From Halobacteriales archaeon QH_7_66_36 (GTDB taxonomy: Archaea; Halobacteriota; Halobacteria; Halobacteriales; Haloarculaceae): DNA of 64,000 nt. Positions 36,498 to 44,795 of this stretch are shown here, piece by piece. Under the pieces are notes generated by a model. That model saw only the letters and a list, made by a program, of their open reading frames with translations. It searched no databases and was not told the DNA's origin. Each line of letters starts with the position of its first letter. Position 1 is the stretch's first letter. Position numbers and translations under genes: made by a program. Location: positions 124,001 through 188,000 of the forward strand of contig PXQV01000010.1 in NCBI GenBank assembly GCA_003021175.1. The letters are read 5' to 3'.

Positions 36498-36905
36498 CTA
36501 TCGGTACGCCTCGCGGAGGAAGGCGAGCGCGGCCCCGAACATCGCGAGGTTGCCGAAGAAGGCGAGCCGCTCGCCGCTGGCGTCACCCTCCTCGTTCCAG
36601 AAGTCGTGCATCGTCGGCGTCACGACGGCGAGGAAGGCCGCGACCGCGCCCGTCGCGACCCGCGGAACCCGCCACAGCGCGACGCCCAATCCGCCGACGA
36701 ACATCATCCCCGACGCGAACGGTGCCAGCAGTTCCGGCATCGGCACGCCCGCCGACTCCGCGTACTCTATCGAATCCTCCGGGTCGCGGAAATCCTCCGA
36801 CGCCTGTAGCGCCAGTCCAAGCCCGAACAGCACGCGGCCGAGCGTCGACGGCGAGACGCGTCCCGATTCCTTCCCGGTCTCCATTCGGTCGATGTCGTCT
36901 CCCAT
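36498..36905 (-). CDS. DoxX-like membrane protein
   Basis: 135 residues with four hydrophobic segments (LGRVLFGLGLALQASEDF; LLAPFASGMMFVGGLGVALW; ATGAVAAFLAVVTPTMHDFW; LAFFGNLAMFGAALAFL). The pattern, with HDFWN and GNLAM, fits the DoxX/DoxD family of small four-helix proteins. The role is uncertain; relatives act with oxidoreductases. ATG 36905 chosen; the N-terminal 20 residues are hydrophilic. Confidence 0.75.
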   Translation of the reverse strand: MGDDIDRMETGKESGRVSPSTLGRVLFGLGLALQASEDFRDPEDSIEYAESAGVPMPELLAPFASGMMFVGGLGVALWRVPRVATGAVAAFLAVVTPTMHDFWNEEGDASGERLAFFGNLAMFGAALAFLREAYR

Positions 36906-36957
36906 GCGCGGATGCACGCTCGGTGGGCGCTTAAAGATACGCAGACGGGCGGCGATA

Positions 36958-37090
36958 GTGTTCAAACAAGACCGAGTGAGCCGCCCCAGATAGTGTGAAT
37001 AGCTTGGAAGCCTCCGCCGGCTCGACATCTGCTCGCGGCCGGATTCGTTGAGCCGTCGGTCCCTTCCAGTCCCACCCAACCGCAGTTATA
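36958..37090 (-). repeat. Decayed copy of the type B intergenic element
   Basis: On the minus strand it reads AACTGCGGTTGGGTGGGACTGGAAGGGACCG (in parts), matching the 5' box of other copies with substitutions. Toward the other end come GGCGGAGGCTTCC (worn 3' box) and GTTTGAACAC (worn terminal repeat). The internal hairpins are mostly lost. It precedes gene debris at 37.1-37.4 kb. Confidence 0.5.
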
Positions 37091-37227
37091 TGATCGGGGG
37101 CGATCTGCCCGTCCCCGTCGAGGAACTCGACCACGCCGTCCTTCACGGCAACCTAGTCGTTCAGGGCGGTGGCTCCGACGAGCGTCTGCGGTCGGATGAC
37201 TGGCGGTATCTGCTCAGCTGGCAGTGA
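37090..37227 (+). CDS. Possible small orphan protein (45 aa)
   Basis: ATG 37090 to TGA 37227 encodes MIGGDLPVPVEELDHAVLHG, then a short Gly/Ser/Asp stretch and DDWRYLLSWQ. Codon use is GC-rich in third position, as in real genes, but no family is recognised. It abuts a decayed repeat and a broken toxin, so it may be a gene fragment. Confidence 0.3.
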   Translation: MIGGDLPVPVEELDHAVLHGNLVVQGGGSDERLRSDDWRYLLSWQ

Positions 37228-37246
37228 CGCGAATACGACTCCCTCC

Positions 37247-37394
37247 TTATCGAAGCCAGCTACGACCGACAGTCTGAAACCCGCTCAGCGCCGTCGCGTC
37301 GTAGTACGTCGAGATTTCATGGACGATGTCCGAGAGTTGAGTGGCAGATAGGGAAAATCTCCGTCTCAAGATTCTCGTCGAGCAGTAGCTTCAT
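37247..37394 (-). pseudogene. Internally deleted DUF5615 PIN-like toxin
   Basis: The toxin start overlaps the antitoxin stop (ATGA). It begins normally with MKLLLDENLETEIF, whose Asp-Glu-Asn is the PIN-like active-site start. It then jumps, out of frame, to a normal family C-terminus, TQLSDIVHEISTYYDATALS, followed by GFQTVGRSWLR and TAA at 37247. Roughly the middle half of a typical toxin of about 115 residues is gone. Product inactive. Evidence is my comparison with the remembered family pattern. Confidence 0.65.
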
Positions 37395-37669
37395 TCGGGC
37401 CGTTCGAGCGTGTCAGCCTCAGCTGTGATACGGTCGCGACGTTGCTCGATCTCCCGCATCTCCTCGGGATGCCGGTGGTAGTAGGCCAGTGCCTCGTACA
37501 CGTCGGCGACATCGAGTCCCAACCGGTCAGCGACCGTCTCCGGCCGTAGTCCACGCCCCTCGACACGAGCGTGGACATGCTGGACCGTCACGCGGCTCCC
37601 CTTGATGTGGGGCTCGTCGTGAATCTCGGACTCGTCGCCGGTGACTATCTTCGACTCCGTAACGGCCAT
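37391..37669 (-). CDS. DUF433 antitoxin-like protein
   Basis: 92 residues. DUF433 helix-turn-helix: DEPHIKGSRVTVQHVHARVEG, LRPETVADRLGLDVADVYEALAYYHRHPEEM. DUF433 proteins are DNA-binding antitoxins paired with DUF5615 PIN-like toxins. The N-terminal MAVTESKIVTGDESE is typical of the haloarchaeal version. The antitoxin is whole although its toxin is internally deleted. Confidence 0.85.
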   Translation of the reverse strand: MAVTESKIVTGDESEIHDEPHIKGSRVTVQHVHARVEGRGLRPETVADRLGLDVADVYEALAYYHRHPEEMREIEQRRDRITAEADTLERPE

Positions 37670-37914
37670 GCTAGGGTGTGAGATGCCGATCCGTGTAAGC
37701 TATTGGGTGGCTACACCCGCATTCGGTGACTGGCCGTCCCTCTTCGGATTTGGCCGTGTATCTCGGCTCCGTTCGGTAATCGCGTCACACGTGGCTACGA
37801 TACTCGCCGACCATCTCCCGAGACGTCACCCAGACAGCCATCGCGCATCTGAACATTACCCGGACTGCTCGCCGACCGTGATCCGTAAAAACCAGAATCG
37901 AAACGTCGGCCGCG
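37670..37914. other. Gene-free stretch between antitoxin and L15e genes
   Basis: Nothing convincing is coded. It holds an ATCTGAACATTACCC segment at about 37846 resembling a terminal repeat of the type B element, and a GTGTAAGC TATTGGG region near the antitoxin start that may be its promoter. The L15e message ends here. Confidence 0.3.
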
Positions 37915-38505
37915 CTACTTCCCGCGGTTGTCGTTCGAGCGGACGGAGGGACGGGTGTTTTCCGCGCCGGTGCCGCGCGTGTCGAGGCCGCGGCCCTGCT
38001 GGCCGGCGCTGGTCTTACCGCGGAACGCGCGGCCGCGCTGGCTGTCCGCACAGAGCCAGTTCAGGTCGTCGTCGTTCTCGATTGCGCCGTGTTCGGGGTC
38101 GACGAGGATGACCTCGAACCACTTGCGCGACCCGTCCTCGCCCACCCAGTAGGAGTTGAGGACGCGCAGGTTGCGGAACTTCCGCGAGGCGCGCTCCTCG
38201 CCGATGCGCTGGATGGATTTCCGGCGCGTGATGCGGTTGACGCCCTGCCGCTTGGAGCGGCGGCCGGCCTTGAACCGCTGTTTGCGCGCGCTGCCCTTGC
38301 GGACGGCGACCCGCGCGACGACGACGCCCTGCTTGGCCTTGTAGCCGAGCGAGCGCGCCTTGTCGAGCCGGGTCGGACGCTCGATGCGCTCGATGGCGCC
38401 CTGTTTCCGCCACTCCTGCTGTCGCTGCCACTGTAGCTCGGCGAGCTTCCCCTCCTTCGGGGTCTCCCAAGCCTCGCTGATGTGCGAGTAGAAGCTTCGT
38501 GCCAT
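37915..38505 (-). CDS. rpl15e: 50S ribosomal protein L15e
   Basis: 196 residues. Eukaryote/archaea-specific L15e of the large subunit. Markers: MARSFYSHISEAWETPKEGK, GYKAKQGVVVARVAVRKGSARKQ and RKFRNLRVLNSYWVGEDGSRKWFEVILVDPEHG (quoted in part). Very basic central region, with an Arg/Gly/Asn tail. ATG 38505 gives the family N-terminus; in-frame upstream residues are not conserved. Monocistronic here. Confidence 0.97.
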   Translation of the reverse strand: MARSFYSHISEAWETPKEGKLAELQWQRQQEWRKQGAIERIERPTRLDKARSLGYKAKQGVVVARVAVRKGSARKQRFKAGRRSKRQGVNRITRRKSIQRIGEERASRKFRNLRVLNSYWVGEDGSRKWFEVILVDPEHGAIENDDDLNWLCADSQRGRAFRGKTSAGQQGRGLDTRGTGAENTRPSVRSNDNRGK

Positions 38506-38657
38506 TGTTGTCACCGCGGGCGTCGAGTGGTTCAACACGCCGAGTCACCCCGCGTGTCACATTCCAGCCTGCCGTAGCAGGTGCCCGCCGGTGCCCGCCC
38601 TCCGACGTGCTTGCCACACCTTCCGCGTTCGCCGTAAAAAGAGCGTCGAATCGCCGG

Positions 38658-39608
38658 CTACACCACCTCGTTCGCCAGTGACTCGCCGGCCTGCCGTCGC
38701 AGGACGTTCTCGCGGACGATGTCGGCGATACGCTCGACGTACGAGACGGTGAACGCGGCACAGTGTGGCGTGACGAGCACCTCGTCGAAGTCCCACAGCG
38801 GCGACGACTCTGGCAGTGGCTCCGTCTCGAAGGTGTCGAGAGCCGCGCCCGCGATGTCGCCAGCGCCGAGCGCATCCACGAGCGCCGCCTCGTCGATGAC
38901 GGCTCCGCGCGCGACGTTGACGAGGTACGCGTCCGACCGCATCGTGTCGAGTTCGGCCGCACCCACCAGCCCGCGTGTCGCGTCGGTGAGCGGCACCGTC
39001 ACGACGACGAACCGTGCGTCCGCGATAGCCTCGCCGAGCCGGTCGGTCGTGTACGTCTCCCGAACGTGCTCGACTGGAAGCGGCGACCGCCGGACGCCGA
39101 CCACGTCCATCCCAAGTGCGTCCGCGCGCCGGGCGATGCCCCGACCGAGCGTTCCCAGTCCGACTACGCACACCTGTTCGCCAGCGAGCGTGAACGCCTC
39201 GTCCCAGTCCGGCTTCGACCACCGGCCCTCGTTCTGCGCGTCGCGGTGGCGGTGGAGACGGCGTGCGAACGACAGCATGTAACCGGCGACCGTCTCACCG
39301 ACGCTCTCGGCGTGGATGCCCGTGCTGTTGGTGAGTGTCACCCCGGCCTCGCGGAGTCGGGCGAAGGGGAACCGGTCGACGCCGGCCTGAATCGAGTGTA
39401 TCCAGTCGGTTTCGAGCAGCGACTCCTCGTGGGCGAACGTGACGACCCCGTCACAGTCGGCCGAATCGGAGACAACCGACAGTTCCGCGTCCAGCCCGGC
39501 GAGCGCCGATTCGAGTCGCCCGGGCGGAAACACCGCCCCGACCGACCCGTGGATGCCGACGTGCATATCCGGGCGTCTCGACGCCGCGGCGATAACTCCA
39601 CCGCTCAT
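38658..39608 (-). CDS. D-2-hydroxyacid dehydrogenase
   Basis: 316 residues from ATG 39608 (ATG 39566, MHVGIHG, also plausible). NAD-binding Rossmann motif VVGLGTLGRGIARRADALG and catalytic Arg/Glu/His segments: VNVARGAVIDEAALVDAL, ALDTFETEPLPESSPLW, VLVTPHCAAFT. N-terminal lid includes TNSTGIHAESVGETVAGYML. The family includes glyoxylate/hydroxypyruvate and phosphoglycerate dehydrogenase-like enzymes; the substrate is unknown. Confidence 0.88.
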   Translation of the reverse strand: MSGGVIAAASRRPDMHVGIHGSVGAVFPPGRLESALAGLDAELSVVSDSADCDGVVTFAHEESLLETDWIHSIQAGVDRFPFARLREAGVTLTNSTGIHAESVGETVAGYMLSFARRLHRHRDAQNEGRWSKPDWDEAFTLAGEQVCVVGLGTLGRGIARRADALGMDVVGVRRSPLPVEHVRETYTTDRLGEAIADARFVVVTVPLTDATRGLVGAAELDTMRSDAYLVNVARGAVIDEAALVDALGAGDIAGAALDTFETEPLPESSPLWDFDEVLVTPHCAAFTVSYVERIADIVRENVLRRQAGESLANEVV

Positions 39609-39712
39609 ATTTGCCCCGTCCAGTCTGGAATTTCGTGAAACGGCACAGTGGGTACGCGAGAAACTAACCTCAACGTATTCTTGGCATTGCACCTGCTTGA
39701 CGGCCTATCTCG

Positions 39713-39895
39713 CTACCGCCTTTGATGCCTCGCGTATGCCTCTCGGAATATCGTAGCGATGGCAACTGCCAGTACGTACGTGTACAGCAGAAATAAGGAC
39801 AGAATCAGCGGAACACACGATAACGATCCACATCCGCCGACTCTGCCTGTCCTGACGGCCAACTCCCAAGTTGGAGCGGCCCACGAATCAAACAA
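39713..39895 (-). CDS. Doubtful small membrane protein
   Basis: A frame of about 60 codons from TTG 39895 ends in a clear hydrophobic helix, VPLILSLFLLYTYVLAVAIA, followed by a basic tail REAYARHQRR. No good start codon lies close to the helix and no ribosome-binding site is seen. It may be the end of a broken gene rather than an active one. Confidence 0.25.
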   Translation of the reverse strand: MFDSWAAPTWELAVRTGRVGGCGSLSCVPLILSLFLLYTYVLAVAIATIFREAYARHQRR

Positions 39896-40105
39896 CAGTT
39901 GTGACCCGGTGAGAAGCGGCGGTGAACCGCCTCGGGGTCAAGTGGTTCGAGACGCCGGAGACGTCTCGTCATCACGGAAATCTCCGATTTCCGTACGACC
40001 CCGAGGCACTCGGCCTGCTCCGCCTGTAGAAAGTAGACTATCGAGAGTCCCGCAAGGCAATCAACACGTGTCGATTGAAGAACCCCTTCCGGAGGGGTCG
40101 TAGCT
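39895..40105 (+). mobile_element. Probable remnant of an insertion element (non-coding end)
   Basis: Contains GGCGGTGAACCGCC and GGAAATCTCCGATTTCC hairpins (about 39919, 39977), CGACCCCGAGGCACTCGGCC, CAATCAACACGTGTCGATTG (palindromic core ACACGTGT at about 40063-40070) and a terminal hairpin CCCCTTCCGGAGGGG at about 40082-40096. The arrangement resembles the structured 3' ends of haloarchaeal TnpB-type elements. No transposase remains. Assignment is from pattern memory only. Confidence 0.35.
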
Positions 40106-40257
40106 CCAGGTGATTCGACGACTGATTCACTCGGGTGAATACTTTCATGCAAAATTGGAACTATAGCCGACAATTCTCTATCGCGGTGTATGGTTTATCC
40201 AGAACTCCGGACTCGTCACGCGAGGGTTGATTCGGCGCACGTGCCGCGAAACGAGCC

Positions 40258-41163
40258 TCAGGCGAGCGCGCGAACCCCGTCGAAATCGCCGGACTCGACG
40301 GCCTCGGCGAGCGTGCCGATGTCGATGTCGGGCGTGTGGCTCGGATACTTCCGGCGGAAGTAGCCGACGACGTTCTCGCAGTCGCGTTCGAGAAACTCAG
40401 CGGCGTTCTCGTGGTCGGTCGGCACGGCCTGCGGCCAGTCGAAGACGGTGACGCCGTCGCTGTCGACGAAGACGTTGTACTCGGACATGTCGGCGTGGAC
40501 GTACCCCTGTTCGTAGGCGGTGTCGACCTCGTCGAGTACCAGATCGAGGACGCCGACGGCCTGCTCGGGGTCGAGTTCGGCCCGCGACAGTTCAACGCCG
40601 TCCAGTTTCTCCATCACGATGCCGTGGCGGTTGTGGCCGAGCGGCCGGGGAACGGACACCTCCGGATACACCGTCTGGAGCGCCTCGTGTTCCCGTTCGG
40701 CCGCCTTGCGCGCGGTGTAGAACCACGAGATGTGGTCCTTTTCGGCCGTGTACTCGCGTTCCTTCTGCACCTCGCGGAAGTTCGTGTATCCCTCGCGGTG
40801 GAACTTCAGCGCGAGCGGCTTGTACGAGCGGGCCTCGTACACGTCCGACTCCTTGCCGACGCCCAGCGGCGCGCCGACGCCCTCGATGGTGTCCCGCTCG
40901 GAGAAGGTTCGCAGCGCCAGCGCGTCGTACCCCTCGAAGGTGAGCCGGAACCCGGTGTACTGGATCGTCTTCCGCTCGACCAGCCCGCGCTTCTCACACC
41001 GGTCGAGTCGGTAGTCCATCTCCTCGCCGTCGAGCCGCGAGAACTCCGCTATCTTCCCGCGCGCGACCCACCGCGAGAACCGCATCCCCTGTTCCAGCCC
41101 GGAGAGCAGATAGAAGTCCTCGGACTCCAGCTCCGCCATCAGCGGAGCGACGTTCTCGACCAT
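40258..41163 (-). CDS. rio2: Rio2-type serine/threonine kinase
   Basis: 301 residues. N-terminal winged-helix domain (about 1-85, LESEDFYLLSGLEQGMRFSR, DYRLDRCEKRGLV) followed by the RIO kinase fold: P-loop GVGKESDVYEA (about 101), ATP-lysine in LALKFHREG, catalytic HADMSEYNVFV and metal-binding VFDWPQAV. Rio2 acts in maturation of the small ribosomal subunit in archaea and eukaryotes. ATG 41163 fits the family start. Confidence 0.95.
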   Translation of the reverse strand: MVENVAPLMAELESEDFYLLSGLEQGMRFSRWVARGKIAEFSRLDGEEMDYRLDRCEKRGLVERKTIQYTGFRLTFEGYDALALRTFSERDTIEGVGAPLGVGKESDVYEARSYKPLALKFHREGYTNFREVQKEREYTAEKDHISWFYTARKAAEREHEALQTVYPEVSVPRPLGHNRHGIVMEKLDGVELSRAELDPEQAVGVLDLVLDEVDTAYEQGYVHADMSEYNVFVDSDGVTVFDWPQAVPTDHENAAEFLERDCENVVGYFRRKYPSHTPDIDIGTLAEAVESGDFDGVRALA

Positions 41164-41427
41164 GCCGCCCGCTACCGCCCGGAGACGCAAAAGGAACTCG
41201 TGACCCGGAAGGTAGCAGTAAACTGTATGTTACGATACCAAATCGAGTTCCAATCCGCCTCCCTCTGCTGGTAGGCACGCACTAGAATTCTGCTCTCTCA
41301 ACCCGTGTAAGACGTGAATTACTTCGACTGGTTAGAATCCTGTAAAAGAGTTAGATGACGCATCCGTGTGCTGGCATCTCACTTGGTCACAAGACTTATT
41401 CTCGTCTCAAACTGACTGAAATAACGC
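41164..41427. other. Gene-free region holding a recurring 26-bp motif
   Basis: At 41222-41248 is TAAACTGTATGTTACGATAC followed by CAAATC, which recurs with few changes at about 47415 (reverse) and 49540. The rest is AT-richer than average and probably carries the promoter of the lipoprotein gene (ACTTATTCTCGTC at about 41394). No coding frame. Confidence 0.4.
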
Positions 41428-41811
41428 ATGACAGTATCAAGACATAGATTCATCGGCGTCCTCTCCGTGGGCATCTGTGGGCTCGCGGGGTGTGCAAATA
41501 ATAGTTTAGCTGATCTTGAGATTATTAACTACGCGATGCGTGAACGTACTGTGATGATTCGCGTCGCCCGTTCCTCTGACGGTGAGCAAGTCCTCGACGA
41601 GTCGTTTACTTTGCGCCCAGCCGAGTCGGAGGGCACCAATCCTGCGAAGACGTACGATGAGGTAGCCGGAGATGGAGAGACGGTCCAAATTGATGTCACT
41701 GTCGAAGACGGACCGGAAGGGACACACGAATTCACCGATTCGATGGATACGGAACGTATGCAGGTAGACATCTATTCGAATACCATAGAATTCAGTAGAA
41801 TTGTTGCCTGA
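41428..41811 (+). CDS. Small secreted lipoprotein
   Basis: 127 residues. N-terminal signal with Arg/His, a hydrophobic core and lipobox GLAGC (Cys about 22), then ANNSLADLEIINYAMRERTV and a beta-rich domain (VMIRVARSSDGEQVLDESFTL, VQIDVTVEDG). Reminiscent of small haloarchaeal lipoproteins with an immunoglobulin-like fold. GC is lower than neighbours. Function unknown. Confidence 0.75.
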   Translation: MTVSRHRFIGVLSVGICGLAGCANNSLADLEIINYAMRERTVMIRVARSSDGEQVLDESFTLRPAESEGTNPAKTYDEVAGDGETVQIDVTVEDGPEGTHEFTDSMDTERMQVDIYSNTIEFSRIVA

Positions 41812-41938
41812 TGTTTTATTTGACGATATAAGATTAATTGTCGCGCAGGCGTCCTCGACTCTGACGTGGAAATGGAGCGACAAGCTTCATGTCAGGTCGC
41901 TGTATATCGAACGGAAAATCACCGACTACGGTGCCCGC

Positions 41939-42850
41939 TCAGAGCCACCCCGCCCCGTCGTCCATCGCTCCGTCGGCCACTGCACTGTCGTCGGTCAGCG
42001 AGAGGAAGCCGTGTGGCATCGACGGGAAGTGGCGGTGCTCGCAGTCGACCCCCGCCGCGGCGAGCCGCTCGGCGTACGCGACGCCCTCGTCGCGCAACGG
42101 GTCGTGGCCGGCCGTCACGACCAGCGCGGGCGCGAGTCCGTCCTGCTCGCCTCGGAGCGGCGCGACGTACGGATTCGCGCGGTCGACCGGCGAGCGGACG
42201 TACTCGCCCCAGAAGTGTTCGACCGCACCGCGAGTGAGCAGCGGACCGTCGCCGTGTTCGCGGTAGGATTCGCGGTCGAACTCGTCGTCGATCATCGGGT
42301 ACAGCAGCGCCTGTCGGTCCGGTGCGGGCAGGTCGTGGTCGCGACAGTAGCGGGCCACGCCAGCCGCGAGGTTCCCCCCGGCGCTCGTCCCTACGACGCT
42401 CACGCGGCCGTCGCCCCCGAACGCGTCGGCGTGTGCTCGTGCCCACGCGTACGTGGCGACACAGTCGTCCAAGCCGGCGGGGAAGGGGTGTTCGGGCGCG
42501 AGTCGGTAATCGACCGCTACCACGAGCGCCGGCGTTCGGTCGGCGAGCGCCCGACAGATGTCCTCCGCCGAGTCCAGTGTGCCGAGCGCCCACAGGCCGC
42601 CGTGGTAGAAGACGACCGTCGGAAGCGGTCCCTCGACTTCCGGTCGAACGACCCGGATCGGTATCTCGTTGCCGTCCGGTCCGTCGATGGCGATGTCGCG
42701 CGTGTACGCCACCGTCGTCGTTCGGTCAGCACCGAACAGATCTGTCTCCAGTCGGCGGGCGCTCTCGACAGACACCGAGTGCCACTGCGGGACGCCCGAC
42801 AGCGCGTCGACGACTCGGGCGACCTCCGGGTCGAGGCCCGCTTCGGCCAT
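41939..42850 (-). CDS. Alpha/beta hydrolase, hormone-sensitive-lipase-like esterase
   Basis: 303 residues. Oxyanion-hole motif FYHGGLWALG (HGGG variant, about 81-90), nucleophile elbow VGTSAGGNLAAG (Ser about 152), acid in HDPLRDEGVAYAERL and catalytic His in HFPSMPHGFLSL (about 282). HSL-family esterases cleave short-chain esters. No signal peptide, so cytoplasmic. The final Gly of the usual HGGG box is replaced by Leu. Confidence 0.88.
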   Translation of the reverse strand: MAEAGLDPEVARVVDALSGVPQWHSVSVESARRLETDLFGADRTTTVAYTRDIAIDGPDGNEIPIRVVRPEVEGPLPTVVFYHGGLWALGTLDSAEDICRALADRTPALVVAVDYRLAPEHPFPAGLDDCVATYAWARAHADAFGGDGRVSVVGTSAGGNLAAGVARYCRDHDLPAPDRQALLYPMIDDEFDRESYREHGDGPLLTRGAVEHFWGEYVRSPVDRANPYVAPLRGEQDGLAPALVVTAGHDPLRDEGVAYAERLAAAGVDCEHRHFPSMPHGFLSLTDDSAVADGAMDDGAGWL

Positions 42851-42947
42851 GCGCTGTGGTCGGCCGCCGGGATGCTGAACCTTCCGGGGTCGTCGCCCGA
42901 ACTGGTTCGGGGGTTCGACTACACCACATGCTGCTCAACCCACACGC

Positions 42948-43181
42948 ATGCGACGATGGCTCGCCGCAGTCCTCGCCGTCGCGGTGCTCACGCTCGCCGT
43001 CGGTGGGGGCGTCGCGGCCACCGACCCGGCGACACCGACGCCCGGGACGGACCACGACACCGACCGTACGCCGGACCACACCTCCGACGACTGCGACTGC
43101 CCGCGTCACGGCCACGGTGACCACGAGGGCGGCGGTCACCGTCACCACGGCCACGGGCACGAGCACGGACACGGCCGCTAA
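42948..43181 (+). CDS. Small secreted His-rich protein
   Basis: 77 residues. Signal peptide RRWLAAVLAVAVLTLAVGGGVAAT (cleavage near 24-26), then a Pro/Thr/Asp linker, a CDC motif at about 49-51, and a C-terminal tail with about 12 His alternating with Gly/Glu/Asp. It looks like an extracellular metal binder (Ni, Zn or Cu) or metal-storage peptide. It lies next to a metal-oxyanion ABC transporter on the other strand. Family not recognised. Confidence 0.6.
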   Translation: MRRWLAAVLAVAVLTLAVGGGVAATDPATPTPGTDHDTDRTPDHTSDDCDCPRHGHGDHEGGGHRHHGHGHEHGHGR

Positions 43182-43270
43182 TCCGGATCACTTCTGCGCG
43201 GCGAGGGGCAATGGGGGTCGCCTGACCCGTCGTCGCGAGGTCGATCCGAGATTCGCGTCCGAGCACGGTC

Positions 43271-44089
43271 CTACGACGGTGACTCCGACGCAGATGTCGG
43301 TAGCGCGTTCTCGTCGTCCACCTCGTACAGCAGGTCGCCGGCGACGAACCGCTTCGTCCGCTGGTCGCGCGGATCGTCGAAGATCCGTTCCGGCGGTCCG
43401 CTCTCGACGACGCGGCCGTCGTAGACGAACGCTATCCGGTCGGAGATGCGTTCGGCTTGGTTCATGTCGTGGGTCGCGACTACGACGCCGACGCCGCGCG
43501 CCTTCGCCCGAAGGATCGCCTCCTCGAGGACGGCGGTGTTTCGCGGGTCGAGATTCGATGACGGCTCGTCGAGCAACATGATCTCCGGGTCCACGGCGAG
43601 CGCCCGGGCGAAGGCGACCCGCTGGGCTTCCCCACCCGAGAGCGAGAGCGCATTTCGATCCCGTTTGTCGAGGAGGCCGACCGTCTCCAGTGCTGTGTGT
43701 GCCGCTTCGGTCATCGAATGGTCGCCAACGGCGTTTCGTACGCGGCGTCGAACGCGCTCGCGCCACGAGTGCCGCACTCGTCGCCCGTACAGCACGTTCC
43801 GAGCGACGGGCGCGTTGAACAGACTCGGCTCCTGGAACACCATGCTGATCTGCCGGCGAACGGCGAGCCGTTCCTCGTCCGAGAGCCTCCAGACGTCGGT
43901 GCCGTGCCACGCGACCGTGCCCGCGTTCGGCCGACGGAACATCGAAAGCAGGCGAAGTAGCGTCGTCTTCCCCGTCCCCGACGGGCCGACGACGGTGAGA
44001 ACCTCGCCGCTGTCGACGCCGATCGAGACGTCGTCCAACACGGTTTCGTCGCCGTACCCGAGCGAGACGCCGTCCGTCGTGAGCGTCAT
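43271..44089 (-). CDS. tupC: Tungstate-type ABC transporter, ATP-binding protein
   Basis: 272 residues. Walker [12 protein letters not shown] (about 35-45), Q-loop MVFQEPSLF, signature [17 protein letters not shown], Walker [15 protein letters not shown]-loop [14 protein letters not shown]. Belongs with the adjacent permease and TupA-like binding protein; ATGA overlaps the permease stop. An Arg-rich insert [18 protein letters not shown] (about 105-122) between the Q-loop and signature is unusual. An extra C-terminal segment of about 30 residues follows. Confidence 0.88.
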   Translation of the reverse strand: MTLTTDGVSLGYGDETVLDDVSIGVDSGEVLTVVGPSGTGKTTLLRLLSMFRRPNAGTVAWHGTDVWRLSDEERLAVRRQISMVFQEPSLFNAPVARNVLYGRRVRHSWRERVRRRVRNAVGDHSMTEAAHTALETVGLLDKRDRNALSLSGGEAQRVAFARALAVDPEIMLLDEPSSNLDPRNTAVLEEAILRAKARGVGVVVATHDMNQAERISDRIAFVYDGRVVESGPPERIFDDPRDQRTKRFVAGDLLYEVDDENALPTSASESPS

Positions 44090-44793
44090 GCCGACCGCTC
44101 ACCCCGGCCCTTGCTCCGGATCCACGACCCCAGCCAGTTGACCCCGAGAACGAGAACCAACAGGATAGTCCCGAGCACGAGACCGACTTCGTAGCGACCC
44201 TGTCTGGCCTCGACCGTAATCGCCGTCGTCAGGGTCCGCGTGTACGACTGCCCGTCGCTGAACACGATGTTGCCGCCGACGATGAGGATCGACCCGACCT
44301 CGCTGATCGCGCGACCGAAGCCGGCGAGGACGGCAGTGACGATGCCGTACCGGGCCTCCTTGATGACGACGATGCCGACGTCGAGGTCGGTGCCGCCCAT
44401 CGCGAACGCGGCGTCGCGCACGGACTGTTCGACGCTCTCGACCGCCGAGAGGCTGACGCTCATGATCACCGGCGTCGCGAGGACGAACTGCGAGGCGATC
44501 ATCGCCTGTGGGGTGAAGGCGCGGTCGAACGTTCCGAGCGGGCCGCTGTTCGAGAGCAGCATCAGGACGAGGAGCCCGACGACGACGCTCGGGAACCCCA
44601 TCCCGGTGTTGATCACTGCCGTCACGATGTGTTTCCCGGGGAAGTCGGTGAAGCCGACGAAGAGCGCGATGGGGAGGCTGAACAGCGTGCTCAGCCCGAC
44701 GGCGGTGAGACTCACCTCCAATGAGATCAGGATAATGCTGACGACGTACGTCCAGCCGCCGTCCGGGAGCTGCAGCTGAAGCTGAAAGAACAC
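44086..44793 (-). CDS. tupB: Tungstate-type ABC transporter, permease
   Basis: 235 residues from GTG 44793. Five or six membrane helices ([18 protein letters not shown] onward) and the EAA-like loop [35 protein letters not shown] (quoted in part). The C-terminal [20 protein letters not shown] is followed by a basic tail. The start follows the TAA of the binding-protein gene by 2 bases. In-frame upstream extension overlaps that gene and is not membrane-like. Confidence 0.9.
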   Translation of the reverse strand: MFFQLQLQLPDGGWTYVVSIILISLEVSLTAVGLSTLFSLPIALFVGFTDFPGKHIVTAVINTGMGFPSVVVGLLVLMLLSNSGPLGTFDRAFTPQAMIASQFVLATPVIMSVSLSAVESVEQSVRDAAFAMGGTDLDVGIVVIKEARYGIVTAVLAGFGRAISEVGSILIVGGNIVFSDGQSYTRTLTTAITVEARQGRYEVGLVLGTILLVLVLGVNWLGSWIRSKGRGERSA

Positions 44794-44795
44794 CG

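Noticed and set aside
36931-37146. 71-codon minus-strand frame near 37 kb
   Set aside because: It runs across the decayed repeat; only a short GC-rich piece looks coding and it has no recognisable family.
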